DNA from: Chryseobacterium sediminis | GTDB taxonomy: Bacteria; Bacteroidota; Bacteroidia; Flavobacteriales; Weeksellaceae | Length of the DNA stretch: 64,000 bases | Reading direction: 5' to 3' | Assembly (NCBI RefSeq): GCF_008386505.1 | Contig: NZ_VUNZ01000003.1 | Span: 186,001 to 250,000 of the forward strand | Made by a program: the position numbers and the translations under genes | Notes under the pieces: model-generated | Told to the model about the DNA's origin: nothing | Seen by the model: only the letters and a program-made list of their open reading frames with translations | Database searches by the model: none | Part shown: piece by piece, positions 17,501 to 26,138 of the stretch | Position numbering within the stretch: the first letter of the stretch is position 1 | Layout: every line of letters starts with the position of its first letter

Positions 17501-19178
17501 CAAAGGTGAAGCCGATACTTTGAGAAAAGCGATGGGTAAAAAGCAGATTGATGTTCTTAATAAAATGTACCCGAAATTCATTGAAGGTGGTAGAAAAAAC
17601 AACCTGAATGAAGAAAGACTGGAGAAAATCTGGAATGACTGGAAAGCCTTTGCGGAATATGCCTTCAACAAATCTCACTCCACCTGCTATGCATTTATTG
17701 CTTACCAGACAGCTTATCTGAAGGCCAATTATCCGGCAGAATATATGGCGAGTGTAATGAGTAATAACATTAACAATACGGACTCAATTACCATGTTCAT
17801 GGAGGATTGCAAAAGTATGGGAGTGGATGTATTAGGACCGGATGTGAATGAATCCCAATATAAGTTCTCTGTAAACGAAAAAGGACAGATCCGTTTCGGT
17901 CTGGGAGCAATTAAAGGGATTGGTGAAGGTCCGAGTGAAGGAATTACACGAGAAAGAGCGAATGGAAGATTCAAAAATATTTATGATTTCTTTGAAAGAA
18001 TTCTGCCTTCGCAAATGAATAAAAGAGTAGCGGAAAGTTTGGTGCTTGCAGGAGCTTTCGATGAATTGGATTCGTTCCATAGAGGCCAGTATTTTGATAT
18101 TGATATGGCTGGAAGAACCAATCTGGAAAGACTGATCAGATACGGACAAAGCTTCCAGGAAAGTAAAAATGAGATGGAACATTCTCTTTTTGCTGATTTT
18201 GCTGAAGAAGTTCAGATTGAGCAGCCGAAATTGGCACCCTGCCCGGAATGGCCAAACATGCATAAACTTAATAAAGAAAAAGAAACGATCGGATTCTATC
18301 TTTCTGCGCATCCTTTGGATGAATTTAAATACCAATATCAGTTTATGCAGGGACAGCTTTCTAAAAAGTCGGTATTGGAGAAAGATGAAGAAAAAGTGGT
18401 TATAGATGAAGCTCCTATTCTGGAAAAAGATTCTATTGATGAGGTGGCAGACCTTGTAGAAATTGTCTCTGATGACATCGTTGCCGGTGAAGAGGAAGAA
18501 ATTATAGAAGAAGTTACAAAAAAAGCTGAACCGAAAGGAGTTTTTCATTTCTTGAATCTTGATGAAGTGGACGCTTATAAAGAGCAGGCTTTTGCGAATA
18601 AGCAGGAGGAACTTTTTGAAGAAAAGAAAAAAGACTGGAAAACCTTGCAAAAGGAAAGAGAAAACGGTGGTGGTGGAAAAGAATACACTGTTGCGGGTCT
18701 GATTACTGAATATGTAGTAAAAGACGGTTTCAGAAGCGGTGAAAAAGTAGCTTTTGTGACGCTGGAGGATTATTCGGGATCATATTCATTTAGGCTGGGG
18801 GACAGGGATTATATGAAACTGAAGGAAAAACTGGAAGTTCAGAGGTTTGTTATTTTTAAAATAAAATTTGCTCAGGTGAAGGATGGAAGGGTCTTCGTTA
18901 ATGTAAATGATGTAATAGAACTTCAGGAAGCATTCGAGCGGTTTGCGAAGAGTATATCTTTGGTTATGGATGTTATGGATGTAAGAGCTGAAGATCTGGA
19001 TTTTTTCAGAACGGTGCTTGATAGAAATAAGGGAAATCAGAAGCTTAAGTTTTTTATCAAAAATCTTGAAGATGACTCTCATATTGAAGTACAGTCTATG
19101 AAACATTCGGTAGATTTGAATGGAGATTTGATTAAAGAAATCCAGCTTCTTAATAAGTATGAGTTCTATCTGAACTAA
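14511..19178 (+). CDS. dnaE: DNA polymerase III alpha subunit with fused N-terminal 3'-5' exonuclease
   Basis: The 1555-residue protein is about 390 longer than E. coli DnaE. Residues 1-190 are a DEDDh exonuclease: FDTETTG (Asp6, Glu8), GHNVEFDYN (Asp near 107) and AHNAAADVNATA (His, Asp near 170-175), all present. A PHP domain follows from ~245 with a charged insertion, but its first metal motif reads NHSVFS and the usual DHGNM site reads DLGNM. The polymerase core has GRGSAAGSAVAYC (~660) and the catalytic aspartates PDIDIDFDDEGR (~693). After the finger and HhH region an acidic linker (~1285-1345) precedes the OB domain. It is the replicative polymerase; proofreading is apparently built in. 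Confidence 0.95.
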   Translation: MYLIFDTETTGLPKNFNAPLSDSDNWPRMVQIAWQIHDDDGKLIENQDYIIKPEGYDIPFNAARIHGITTKIAHEEGRDLEEILKEFAEALDRVRVVSGHNVEFDYNIVGAEFYRKNLKDNLQEKPKADTMILGTDFCQLGGGRGGKYKSPKLEELYEKLYGNKFDEAHNAAADVNATARAFFEMIRIGVVPAETLKISEDQLAYFKSLYPDPIKPFNIVIRRQVADFHNKKKQQDFGSVDEIDLGKYFNFDNHSVFSTLMATSSINDLIKKATDDNFPAVGMVDLGNMMGAFKFVSAIEGANGDRAKKHKEYLAKKQEAEENGEEFNEAEPVSEPLIPVVGCEFYISDRYEQKQFTKDDPDRRTQVVLLAKDFEGYKNLAKLSSIGFLKGFYFGVPRISRELIAEYKEGLIALTSGILGDIPDAILNTGEQKGEELFKWWKDTFEDDFYVQIQNHKLPEEEHLNDVLLHFADKYNVKILAQNETFYTNKDDSNIQDIVSCIKDGEKLTTPVGKGFGKRRGLATGEYYIKNSDEIKEAFLAYPDAFDAYEEFTAKFKPYTLKRDVLLPKFDIPEEFIHAEDDIDGGKRGEMAYLTHLTYEGAKKRYVDTGITDEIKERLDFELEVVANTGYPGYFLIVQDFCNEARKMGVWVGPGRGSAAGSAVAYCTGITNVDPIKYDLLFERFLNPERVSMPDIDIDFDDEGRDKIIKWVVEKYGKNQVAQIITYSVLGGKSAIKDAGRVLDVPIPDTNNIAKLIPPSPGMNIAKALSKYDKLKPEEQMLVDEMRYVLNSPDDARHDVLASAKKMEGCIRNTGIHACGVIITPEDVSNLVPVTIAAKDADILVSQFDNSVAESAGLLKMDFLGLRTLTIIKDALKLVKARYDIDIDPDLIPLDDAKTYQLFKEGRTVGIFQYESPGMQKYMRELKPTVFADLIAMNALYRPGPIKYIPNFINRKHGIEEIVYDLPETEEYLKETYGITVYQEQVMLLSQKLANFTKGEADTLRKAMGKKQIDVLNKMYPKFIEGGRKNNLNEERLEKIWNDWKAFAEYAFNKSHSTCYAFIAYQTAYLKANYPAEYMASVMSNNINNTDSITMFMEDCKSMGVDVLGPDVNESQYKFSVNEKGQIRFGLGAIKGIGEGPSEGITRERANGRFKNIYDFFERILPSQMNKRVAESLVLAGAFDELDSFHRGQYFDIDMAGRTNLERLIRYGQSFQESKNEMEHSLFADFAEEVQIEQPKLAPCPEWPNMHKLNKEKETIGFYLSAHPLDEFKYQYQFMQGQLSKKSVLEKDEEKVVIDEAPILEKDSIDEVADLVEIVSDDIVAGEEEEIIEEVTKKAEPKGVFHFLNLDEVDAYKEQAFANKQEELFEEKKKDWKTLQKERENGGGGKEYTVAGLITEYVVKDGFRSGEKVAFVTLEDYSGSYSFRLGDRDYMKLKEKLEVQRFVIFKIKFAQVKDGRVFVNVNDVIELQEAFERFAKSISLVMDVMDVRAEDLDFFRTVLDRNKGNQKLKFFIKNLEDDSHIEVQSMKHSVDLNGDLIKEIQLLNKYEFYLN

Positions 19179-19513
19179 AAAAAATATACAATAGTATAGA
19201 GAGTGACCAAAAGTCACTCTTTTTTTTGTTTGTGTATTGGGGATTATGATGAAAATTTTTAAATAGTTTTTTATGTTAAATAGAAAAATTTTCTACAGTC
19301 TATTTTAATGATATAGTATTTTAATAGTCTGATTAATAGTGTTTTAAGCTTTTTTCAACAAATTGCGAAATAAATATTTAAATTAAATAAACGTTTAATT
19401 TTATTTGATTTTTTTAATGTTATTAGCTATTTATTATTAAAATTTTATGATAATTTTTAATATTTAAAATAATAGTTATACATTTATCGCCCTAACTTTT
19501 ATTATTACTATTT
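19179..19513. other. 335-bp AT-rich gap between dnaE and the first T9SS adhesin gene
   Basis: It contains the dnaE terminator (19200-19227) and then very AT-rich DNA. A TACATTTA box at 19479-19486 resembles a promoter -7 element for the gene at 19514, without a clear TTG partner. Nothing else was seen. Confidence 0.5.
19200..19227 (+). terminator. Terminator of dnaE
   Basis: AGAGTGAC and GTCACTCT pair around a short A-rich loop and are followed by a run of about eight T, 22 bases past the stop. Confidence 0.9.
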
Positions 19514-22500
19514 ATGAAGAAATTATTACTATTAAGTCTATTTTTAATAGCTTCCATTACGAATGCCCAGATAATGCTGGGAAGCGGGACAACCCAGGGG
19601 GGGTATGTTCCTATTGATGTCAACTACGGATACAACTACACGCAGCAGATTTTTACCAAAAGTGAAATTAACGCCAACGCTGCGGGTAATATTACCGGAA
19701 TGAAATTTTATTTACCCAATAATGCTGATATTACAAAATCAGTAGATTGGGTTGTATATGTAGGTCATACTACTAAAACTTCTTTTTCCAGTACTACAGA
19801 CTGGATTCCTGTATCTGGTTTGTCTCAGGTGTTTTCCGGGACAGTAAGTGCTTCCGGAAGTGAAGTGACTGTAAACTTTACCACACCTTTTGCTTATAAT
19901 AATACGGATAACCTTGTTGTTGCTGTGGATGAGAATACTACAGACTACACAGCAACGTCAAATAGATTCTACACTTTTACGGGGGCTTCCAATTCAACTT
20001 TGTATTATAGAAGTGATACAACAAACCCTGATCCAACTTCACCACCTACAGGAACAAGAACAGCAACAAAATCTGTTGCAAGTCTGCTAGGACTTACTCC
20101 GGGAATTCCCGCTTGTCCTGTTGTTTCTGCGCCTGCGGCTGCAGCAACAGGTGTTTCTGTATTGCCTACCATCAGCTGGGCTGTTGCAAGTTCTGCTTCA
20201 TCATATAAGATCAGCATCGGAACAACGCCGGGAGCTACCAATGTGATGAACATGCAGGATGTAGGAAATGTGACTTCTTATACACTAACGAGTTCTTTGA
20301 GTTTTGACACTCAGTATTATTACACAGTATATGCTGCCAATTCTACAGGAGTTTCTCCTGCATGTACAGAAAGATCTTTCACTACAATGGCTACATTGGG
20401 ATGTCCGTCTGTGAGTGCGCCTACAGCTGCTCAGGTTGGTTTACCTGTGTTAACTACTTTCTCATGGCCTGCAGTAAGCGGAGCGCTGGGATATAGATTA
20501 AGCATCGGAACATCTGCCGGTTCATCCAATGTTCTGAGTAATTTTGATATGGGGAACGTTACTGCTTATACCCTTACTTCAGCACAGCAGTTGAATCCTA
20601 CAACGCAGTATTATTATACAATTACAGCTTATAATGGCGGTGTTGTGTCAACAGGCTGTACTGAAAGAAATTTCACTACGACTGTGGTGCCACCTGCAAA
20701 TGATAATTGTTCAGGTGCTGTAAATTTAACAGTAAATCCTTCTTTGACTTGTACTGCTACAACTCCAGGTAATACATTGGGAGCTACAGAATCTATGGCT
20801 GCAGGCACTTGTAGCGGAACTCCAAATGATGATGTTTGGTATAAATTTACTGCAACAGCAGCAAGTCATGTTGTAGCGCTTTCTAATGTAACTTCTACAG
20901 GAACTACAACAGGTATTACGGATATGTATTTCCAGGTATTGTCAGGAAGCTGTGGTACTATGACAAGTATGCTGTGTTCTGATCCTGATACGAATATCGT
21001 TACCGGTCTTACTCCGGGTCAGACTTATTATATCAGAGTATATACTTACTCATCTACTGTTACTGCCAATGCAAGTTTCAATATCTGTGTAAGTACACCA
21101 CCGCCACCGCCAGCTAATGATGACTGTGCGAACGCGGTTGCTATTACTATAAACCCTGATATGAGTTGTGCTAGTATTACAGCAGGAACAACATTGGGAG
21201 GAACAAGTTCAGGAGTTGCTCTTGGATCTTGCTCAGGAACAGCTGATGATGACGTTTGGTATAAATTTACTGCAACCTCAACAGGTCATACTTTCCAACT
21301 TAAAAATATAGTTTCTGTAGGAAACGCTTCTACAACGTCTTTATATGCTCAGGTATTTAGTGGTGCTTGTGGCGCTTTGGTAAGTACTACATGTATCAGC
21401 TCAAATACAAACTTTACAAACTTAACAGGTCTTACAGCAGGTCAGACTTATTATGTAAGAGTATATACTTATGATGCTAATTCAGGGGCAAGTTTTTATG
21501 CTAACTCCTTTGATATCTGTATGGGAACACTTCCTGCAGCTCCTGCTAATGATGAGTGTTCGGCTGCTGTTTCTTTATCTGTGAGTCCAACATTGACATG
21601 CGCTACACCGGTATCCGGAACAACTTTAAGTGCAACTAATTCAGGATTGGCAGTAAGTCCATGTACAGGAACAGCTGATGATGATGTTTGGTATAAATTT
21701 ACAGCTACAGGTACTGATCATGTAGTATTGCTTTCAAACGTTACTGCCTCTGGAACTTCCACGTCTACAAGTGTATATACTCAGGTTTTCAGTGGAGCTT
21801 GTGGTACTTTGACAAGTATTAAATGTGGTACTGCAGTCAATACACCACTTACCGGTCTTACTCCAGGTCAGACTTATTATGTAAGAGTTTACAATTCTAA
21901 TACGAATGGTAGTACACTATATGCTAATAACTTCAATATTTGTATTGGTACACCTCCGCCGCCACCTGCAAATGACGATTGTGCAAATGCTGCATCTCTT
22001 TCTGTGAGCGGTACAGATGCTTTTCTGAACCCTGTGAACGGTTCTACAGTGAGTGCTACTCAGAGTTCAGGAGTTACAGCACCTACATGTAGTGCATCCG
22101 GTATTAATGATGATGTTTGGTATTCATTTACTGCAACAGGTGCTACACACCTTGTACATGTTTTATATACTGATAATGCAACAAGTACACAGATCTATTC
22201 CGGAACATGTGGAGCTTTAACAGCTATGACTTGTTTCGATGGTGCTTACGGAAATTCAAGTGTATTATTACAAAACCTTGTAGTAGGGCAAACATATTAT
22301 GTGAGAGTGTACTCTTCTACAAGTACTGCCACTACAACATCTAATTTCCAGATTGCTGTAACCACTCCTTCACCTGTAACTAATGATACTTGTGATACGG
22401 CTATTGCTCTGGCTTGTAATGGTACGGCTCAGGGTGTTAATGCTCTTGCTGGGGATGAAACACTTCCTTCTTCAACTTGTGGAAGTTCCGGAAGTACAGC

Positions 22501-23059
22501 ATCTTATAAAGGTGTTTGGTATACCGTAACAGCTACTGAAAATGGTCCTATTACCATTGATGCATGTGGTACACAATATGACGCTTATTTAAGAGTATAT
22601 ACGGGGGCTTGTGGTTCGCTTACTTGTTTCAGCAACAGTTCAGGTGTAGGATATGCTGATGCTGGTTGTACAAACACTCTTTATAATGCTCCAACAGTAA
22701 CATTTACAGGAGTTGCCGGGACTACTTATTATGTATTGCTTACAGGATATGCTTCAACCAGAATTGGTAATTATAGCATTTCTGTTACACAAGGATGTTC
22801 AGGGCTTGCAACAGCTGAAATTGAAAAGAAAAACAATGAAATTAAAGCTTACCCTAATCCATTTGTAGACGATCTGAATATTTCAGATGCTTCTAAAGTG
22901 AAATCAGCTTCTGTAGTTGATGTCGCGGGAAGAATTGTAAAAACTATAGACAATCCTTCTTCTACGCTTCATTTAGGTGAGCTGAAACAAGGAATGTATT
23001 TAGTAGTCTTGAATATGAAAGACGGATCTAAACAAACGATTAAAGCAATTAAAAGATAA
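19514..23059 (+). CDS. Large T9SS type-A surface protein with FN3-like and five DVWYKFTAT repeats
   Basis: The 1181-residue protein begins with a signal peptide (MKKLLLLSLFLIASITNAQ). An N-terminal beta domain (~20-198) is shared with the next gene. Two fibronectin-III-like modules follow (~199-293, ~297-393). Then come five units of ~140 residues starting near 395, 534, 677, 818 and 956, each beginning with Ala/Thr-Asn-Asp-x-Cys and, in the first four, carrying D-DVWYxFTAT and GQTYY(I/V)RVY; the fifth is divergent. Proline-rich linkers separate units. Residues ~1109-1181 are the type-A sorting domain (YPNPF to KDGSKQTIKAIKR). It is probably a surface adhesin or stalk; ligand unknown. Confidence 0.85.
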   Translation: MKKLLLLSLFLIASITNAQIMLGSGTTQGGYVPIDVNYGYNYTQQIFTKSEINANAAGNITGMKFYLPNNADITKSVDWVVYVGHTTKTSFSSTTDWIPVSGLSQVFSGTVSASGSEVTVNFTTPFAYNNTDNLVVAVDENTTDYTATSNRFYTFTGASNSTLYYRSDTTNPDPTSPPTGTRTATKSVASLLGLTPGIPACPVVSAPAAAATGVSVLPTISWAVASSASSYKISIGTTPGATNVMNMQDVGNVTSYTLTSSLSFDTQYYYTVYAANSTGVSPACTERSFTTMATLGCPSVSAPTAAQVGLPVLTTFSWPAVSGALGYRLSIGTSAGSSNVLSNFDMGNVTAYTLTSAQQLNPTTQYYYTITAYNGGVVSTGCTERNFTTTVVPPANDNCSGAVNLTVNPSLTCTATTPGNTLGATESMAAGTCSGTPNDDVWYKFTATAASHVVALSNVTSTGTTTGITDMYFQVLSGSCGTMTSMLCSDPDTNIVTGLTPGQTYYIRVYTYSSTVTANASFNICVSTPPPPPANDDCANAVAITINPDMSCASITAGTTLGGTSSGVALGSCSGTADDDVWYKFTATSTGHTFQLKNIVSVGNASTTSLYAQVFSGACGALVSTTCISSNTNFTNLTGLTAGQTYYVRVYTYDANSGASFYANSFDICMGTLPAAPANDECSAAVSLSVSPTLTCATPVSGTTLSATNSGLAVSPCTGTADDDVWYKFTATGTDHVVLLSNVTASGTSTSTSVYTQVFSGACGTLTSIKCGTAVNTPLTGLTPGQTYYVRVYNSNTNGSTLYANNFNICIGTPPPPPANDDCANAASLSVSGTDAFLNPVNGSTVSATQSSGVTAPTCSASGINDDVWYSFTATGATHLVHVLYTDNATSTQIYSGTCGALTAMTCFDGAYGNSSVLLQNLVVGQTYYVRVYSSTSTATTTSNFQIAVTTPSPVTNDTCDTAIALACNGTAQGVNALAGDETLPSSTCGSSGSTASYKGVWYTVTATENGPITIDACGTQYDAYLRVYTGACGSLTCFSNSSGVGYADAGCTNTLYNAPTVTFTGVAGTTYYVLLTGYASTRIGNYSISVTQGCSGLATAEIEKKNNEIKAYPNPFVDDLNISDASKVKSASVVDVAGRIVKTIDNPSSTLHLGELKQGMYLVVLNMKDGSKQTIKAIKR

Positions 23060-23081
23060 AATTTATTAATCATATAATATG

Positions 23082-23112
23082 AAACGACAGCTAAAACAGC
23101 TGTCGTTTTTTT
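23082..23112 (+). terminator. Terminator after the first adhesin-like gene
   Basis: AAACGACAGCT and AGCTGTCGTTT pair around a five-base loop and run into a T tract, 22 bases past the stop. Confidence 0.9.
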
Positions 23113-23186
23113 ATTTTTAAACTTTAAAAAAGGGTATTTCAAATTATTGTAAATTCGTGGATGTATTAATAACCAAAAACTTATAC

Positions 23187-25964
23187 ATGAAGAAAATCTT
23201 ATTTGTATGCTTACTGATGATAAGCATCGTATTAAGTGCTCAAATCAAACTGGGTGGAGGTAGTACGGCTACCGGGAGTACTCCGGTCAGTAATGCTTTT
23301 AGCTCCTATTCTCAGCAGATTTATACAAAACAAGAGATCAATGCTGATGCGGCAGGTAATATTACCGGACTTAAATTTTATGTAACACCTTCTGCTAACA
23401 TGGGGTATGTCGCACAGTGGGATATCTATCTTGGACATACAACGAAAGCTACTTTTGTGGCAAATGATAACTGGCTTCCAACTGGGCTGATGATAAAGGT
23501 TTATTCAGGTACAGTTACTAATACAAATGGTGTGATAGATATCACTTTTACAACTCCGTTCCCGTATGACAATGCTCAGAACTTAGTAATTGGAGTTCAT
23601 CAAAAGATGTTTAATGATATTCCTCCTAATCAGTTTTTTGTCTATAATACTACAGAAGGGGGTGGCGTTTTTACTGATTCTCCAGTTTATTCAGGTGATC
23701 CTTCAACGAGTCCAAATGGAACAGTTTTATCTTATAAGTCTGTGGTGAGTCTTAAAGGATTAGTGCCAAGTGTATTACCTGTATGTCCTGCGGTTTCTTA
23801 TCCTCTTAATAATGCAATACTTGTCCCTGTTTCCCCGGCTATTACCTGGGGTGTATCACCAGGAGCAACAGGTTATAAGGTTTCTATAGGAACTACTCCG
23901 GGAGGAACGGATGTGGTTAATCAACAATCGGTAGCTACAACGAGTTTTACTCCATCATCTCCGTTATCAGTTTATACCACTTATTATCTTAATGTAAAAG
24001 CTGTTGGAGTAACAGGTGAATCTTCAGGTTGTGTTAACATCAAATTTACGACAGGAGTATTGCCACCATCTAATGATGAATGTACAAATGCTATAAATTT
24101 AACAGTTAATCCGAATATAGATTGTGTAAGTTTTACTTCCGGTACAACTTTGATGGCGTCTGTATCTAATCAGGGTCAAAATTCATGTATTACTTCTTAT
24201 AGTCATAATGATGTATGGTATAAATTTACGGCTATAGCTTCTAAACATATGATTAAATTAAGTAACATAACCTCTGTAGGAGCAGTAAATAATGGGTCTC
24301 CATATTTTTCTGTTTTTAAGGGGAACTGTGGTAACTTAACAACTATTGCATGTAGTGATGAAGCTCAATATTATTCAATAGTAAATAATCTTACTCCAGG
24401 CGAAACTTATTATATAAAAGTGTTTACTCGTACTAATTATGGTTTTGCTCAAAATTTTGATATATGTGTAGTAACATTTCCGCCACCACCAGCCAATGAC
24501 GAATGTGCAAATGCAATAGATTTACCTGTAAATCCTGATTTGAACTGTGTAAGTGTTACTCAGGGAACCACTGTATCTGCGACAGATTCAAGTTTATCAC
24601 CTATTACTTGTTATAATAGTCCTAATTATGATGTCTGGTTTAAATTTACAGCAACAGGCAATAAACATGTTATTAAATTAAGCAATATTGTCTATAAAGT
24701 TCCGGTATTTTTTGCCCCTACTTTACGTTTTCAGGTTTATAAGGGGGATTGTAACAATTTAGTTAGTCTTTCTTGCTCTTATCTTAATGCTTTGGCTGTA
24801 GATAATCTTACAGCAGGAGATACTTATTATATAAGAGTCTACAGTAGCTTGGCACAACAAACCAGTGCTATGAATTTTGATATATGTGTAGGAACAGATA
24901 TAACGCCGCCTCCACCAAATGATGAATGTATAAACGCAATTACTTTGCCTGTAAACCCTGATTTGAATTGTTCTGTCGTAACTGCTGGAAGTACTGTGGG
25001 AGCAACAGTATCGAACGTATCAGCTCCAATATGTGGGGATGTTACAAATCCAAGAGATGTATGGTTCAAATTTACAGCTACTGCGACAGGTCACTTGATT
25101 AGTTTGAAAGATTTGGTTTCTCTTGGGGTACAATCTGGTACTGAGACCTATTTTCAGGTTTTTAGTGGTGATTGTGGTAATCTTACAAGTATTAAATGTT
25201 CACATCTTATGGGTGGGGTTTCCGGACTTACAATAGGTCAAACTTATTATATAAGAGTATTTAATATCAGATACCCAAGTGAAGTGGTTGGATTTAATAT
25301 ATGTATTGGGACATTGCCACCAGTTCCGGTAAATGATAGTTGTTCAGGAGCTTTGGTTGCATCTGTATTTCCTTATAGCTATTCGCAAACAGATGCATTA
25401 GCAGCAACTAATAATAATGGATTTATTACAGCTTGCAGTCCGGCAATGAATGATGGTACGTGGTTTACATTTACAGGTGATGGTTCTACTCATAAAATTT
25501 TAGTATCACCTATAGGAAGTGGAAATCCTTGGGTAGGAGTTTATAAAGGAGGATGTGGAAGTTTAATTTGTGTTACTAAGGGTGGGTATTCAGCACCAAT
25601 ATCTTTTGATACTGTTCCGGGAACTGTATATTATGTAAATGTTGGGGATGGAAATGCTACTATTGATGCTCTAGAAACTCCTTTTACAATTACTATTTCC
25701 AGAGGGACTTTGGGGTTATCTGAGGTTTCAAAAGGCAGAGAAACTATTGAAGCATATCCAAATCCATTTACAGACGTTCTGCATATTTCAAAAGCAGATA
25801 AAGTGAAATCAGTTTCCATTCTGCATTCTTCAGGAAGGTTGATTAAAACCATTGAAAAACCTTCTTCTGAACTTCATTTGCGAGATCTTAAAGAAGGAAC
25901 GTATTTAGTAGTCTTAAATATGAAAGACGGATCTAGACAAACAATTAAGGCAATTAAAAGATAA
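23187..25964 (+). CDS. T9SS type-A surface protein, paralogue of the preceding gene
   Basis: From ATG 23187 the protein has 925 residues and a clear leader (MKKILFVCLLMISIVLSAQ); the GTG ten codons earlier is rejected. The N-terminal domain matches its neighbour (YSQQIYTKQEINADAAGNIT against YTQQIFTKSEINANAAGNIT). One FN3-like module (~200-292), three units starting SNDEC, ANDEC and PNDEC near 295, 436 and 577, and a divergent fourth (VNDSC near 715, GTWFTFTGD) follow. Sorting domain from ~853. Compared with its paralogue it has lost one FN3 and one repeat unit. Probably exported and surface-attached; function unknown. Confidence 0.85.
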   Translation: MKKILFVCLLMISIVLSAQIKLGGGSTATGSTPVSNAFSSYSQQIYTKQEINADAAGNITGLKFYVTPSANMGYVAQWDIYLGHTTKATFVANDNWLPTGLMIKVYSGTVTNTNGVIDITFTTPFPYDNAQNLVIGVHQKMFNDIPPNQFFVYNTTEGGGVFTDSPVYSGDPSTSPNGTVLSYKSVVSLKGLVPSVLPVCPAVSYPLNNAILVPVSPAITWGVSPGATGYKVSIGTTPGGTDVVNQQSVATTSFTPSSPLSVYTTYYLNVKAVGVTGESSGCVNIKFTTGVLPPSNDECTNAINLTVNPNIDCVSFTSGTTLMASVSNQGQNSCITSYSHNDVWYKFTAIASKHMIKLSNITSVGAVNNGSPYFSVFKGNCGNLTTIACSDEAQYYSIVNNLTPGETYYIKVFTRTNYGFAQNFDICVVTFPPPPANDECANAIDLPVNPDLNCVSVTQGTTVSATDSSLSPITCYNSPNYDVWFKFTATGNKHVIKLSNIVYKVPVFFAPTLRFQVYKGDCNNLVSLSCSYLNALAVDNLTAGDTYYIRVYSSLAQQTSAMNFDICVGTDITPPPPNDECINAITLPVNPDLNCSVVTAGSTVGATVSNVSAPICGDVTNPRDVWFKFTATATGHLISLKDLVSLGVQSGTETYFQVFSGDCGNLTSIKCSHLMGGVSGLTIGQTYYIRVFNIRYPSEVVGFNICIGTLPPVPVNDSCSGALVASVFPYSYSQTDALAATNNNGFITACSPAMNDGTWFTFTGDGSTHKILVSPIGSGNPWVGVYKGGCGSLICVTKGGYSAPISFDTVPGTVYYVNVGDGNATIDALETPFTITISRGTLGLSEVSKGRETIEAYPNPFTDVLHISKADKVKSVSILHSSGRLIKTIEKPSSELHLRDLKEGTYLVVLNMKDGSRQTIKAIKR

Positions 25965-25985
25965 ATAATCTCTTAAAGAAATAGG

Positions 25986-26022
25986 AAAAAGAGGCTCCTC
26001 AATTTGAGTGGCCTCTCTTTTT
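25986..26022 (+). terminator. Terminator after the second adhesin-like gene
   Basis: AAAAAGAGGC and GCCTCTCTTTTT form an imperfect stem, with CTCAatttGAG at its tip, ending in T residues 22 bases past the stop. Confidence 0.75.
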
Positions 26023-26138
26023 ATAAGTGGAATTATCTTTTATAAAAGGAAAACTTTAATTCATTGTGATATAATTAAAAAAATATTTTTTTTATTGTTG
26101 ATTTTCACTAGATTTGATTAACTAATACTGTTTTTTAT

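Noticed and set aside
17832-18650. 272-codon minus-strand ORF
   Set aside because: It lies wholly inside dnaE in the antisense direction, and is Phe/Arg-rich as expected from the complement of Lys/Glu codons.
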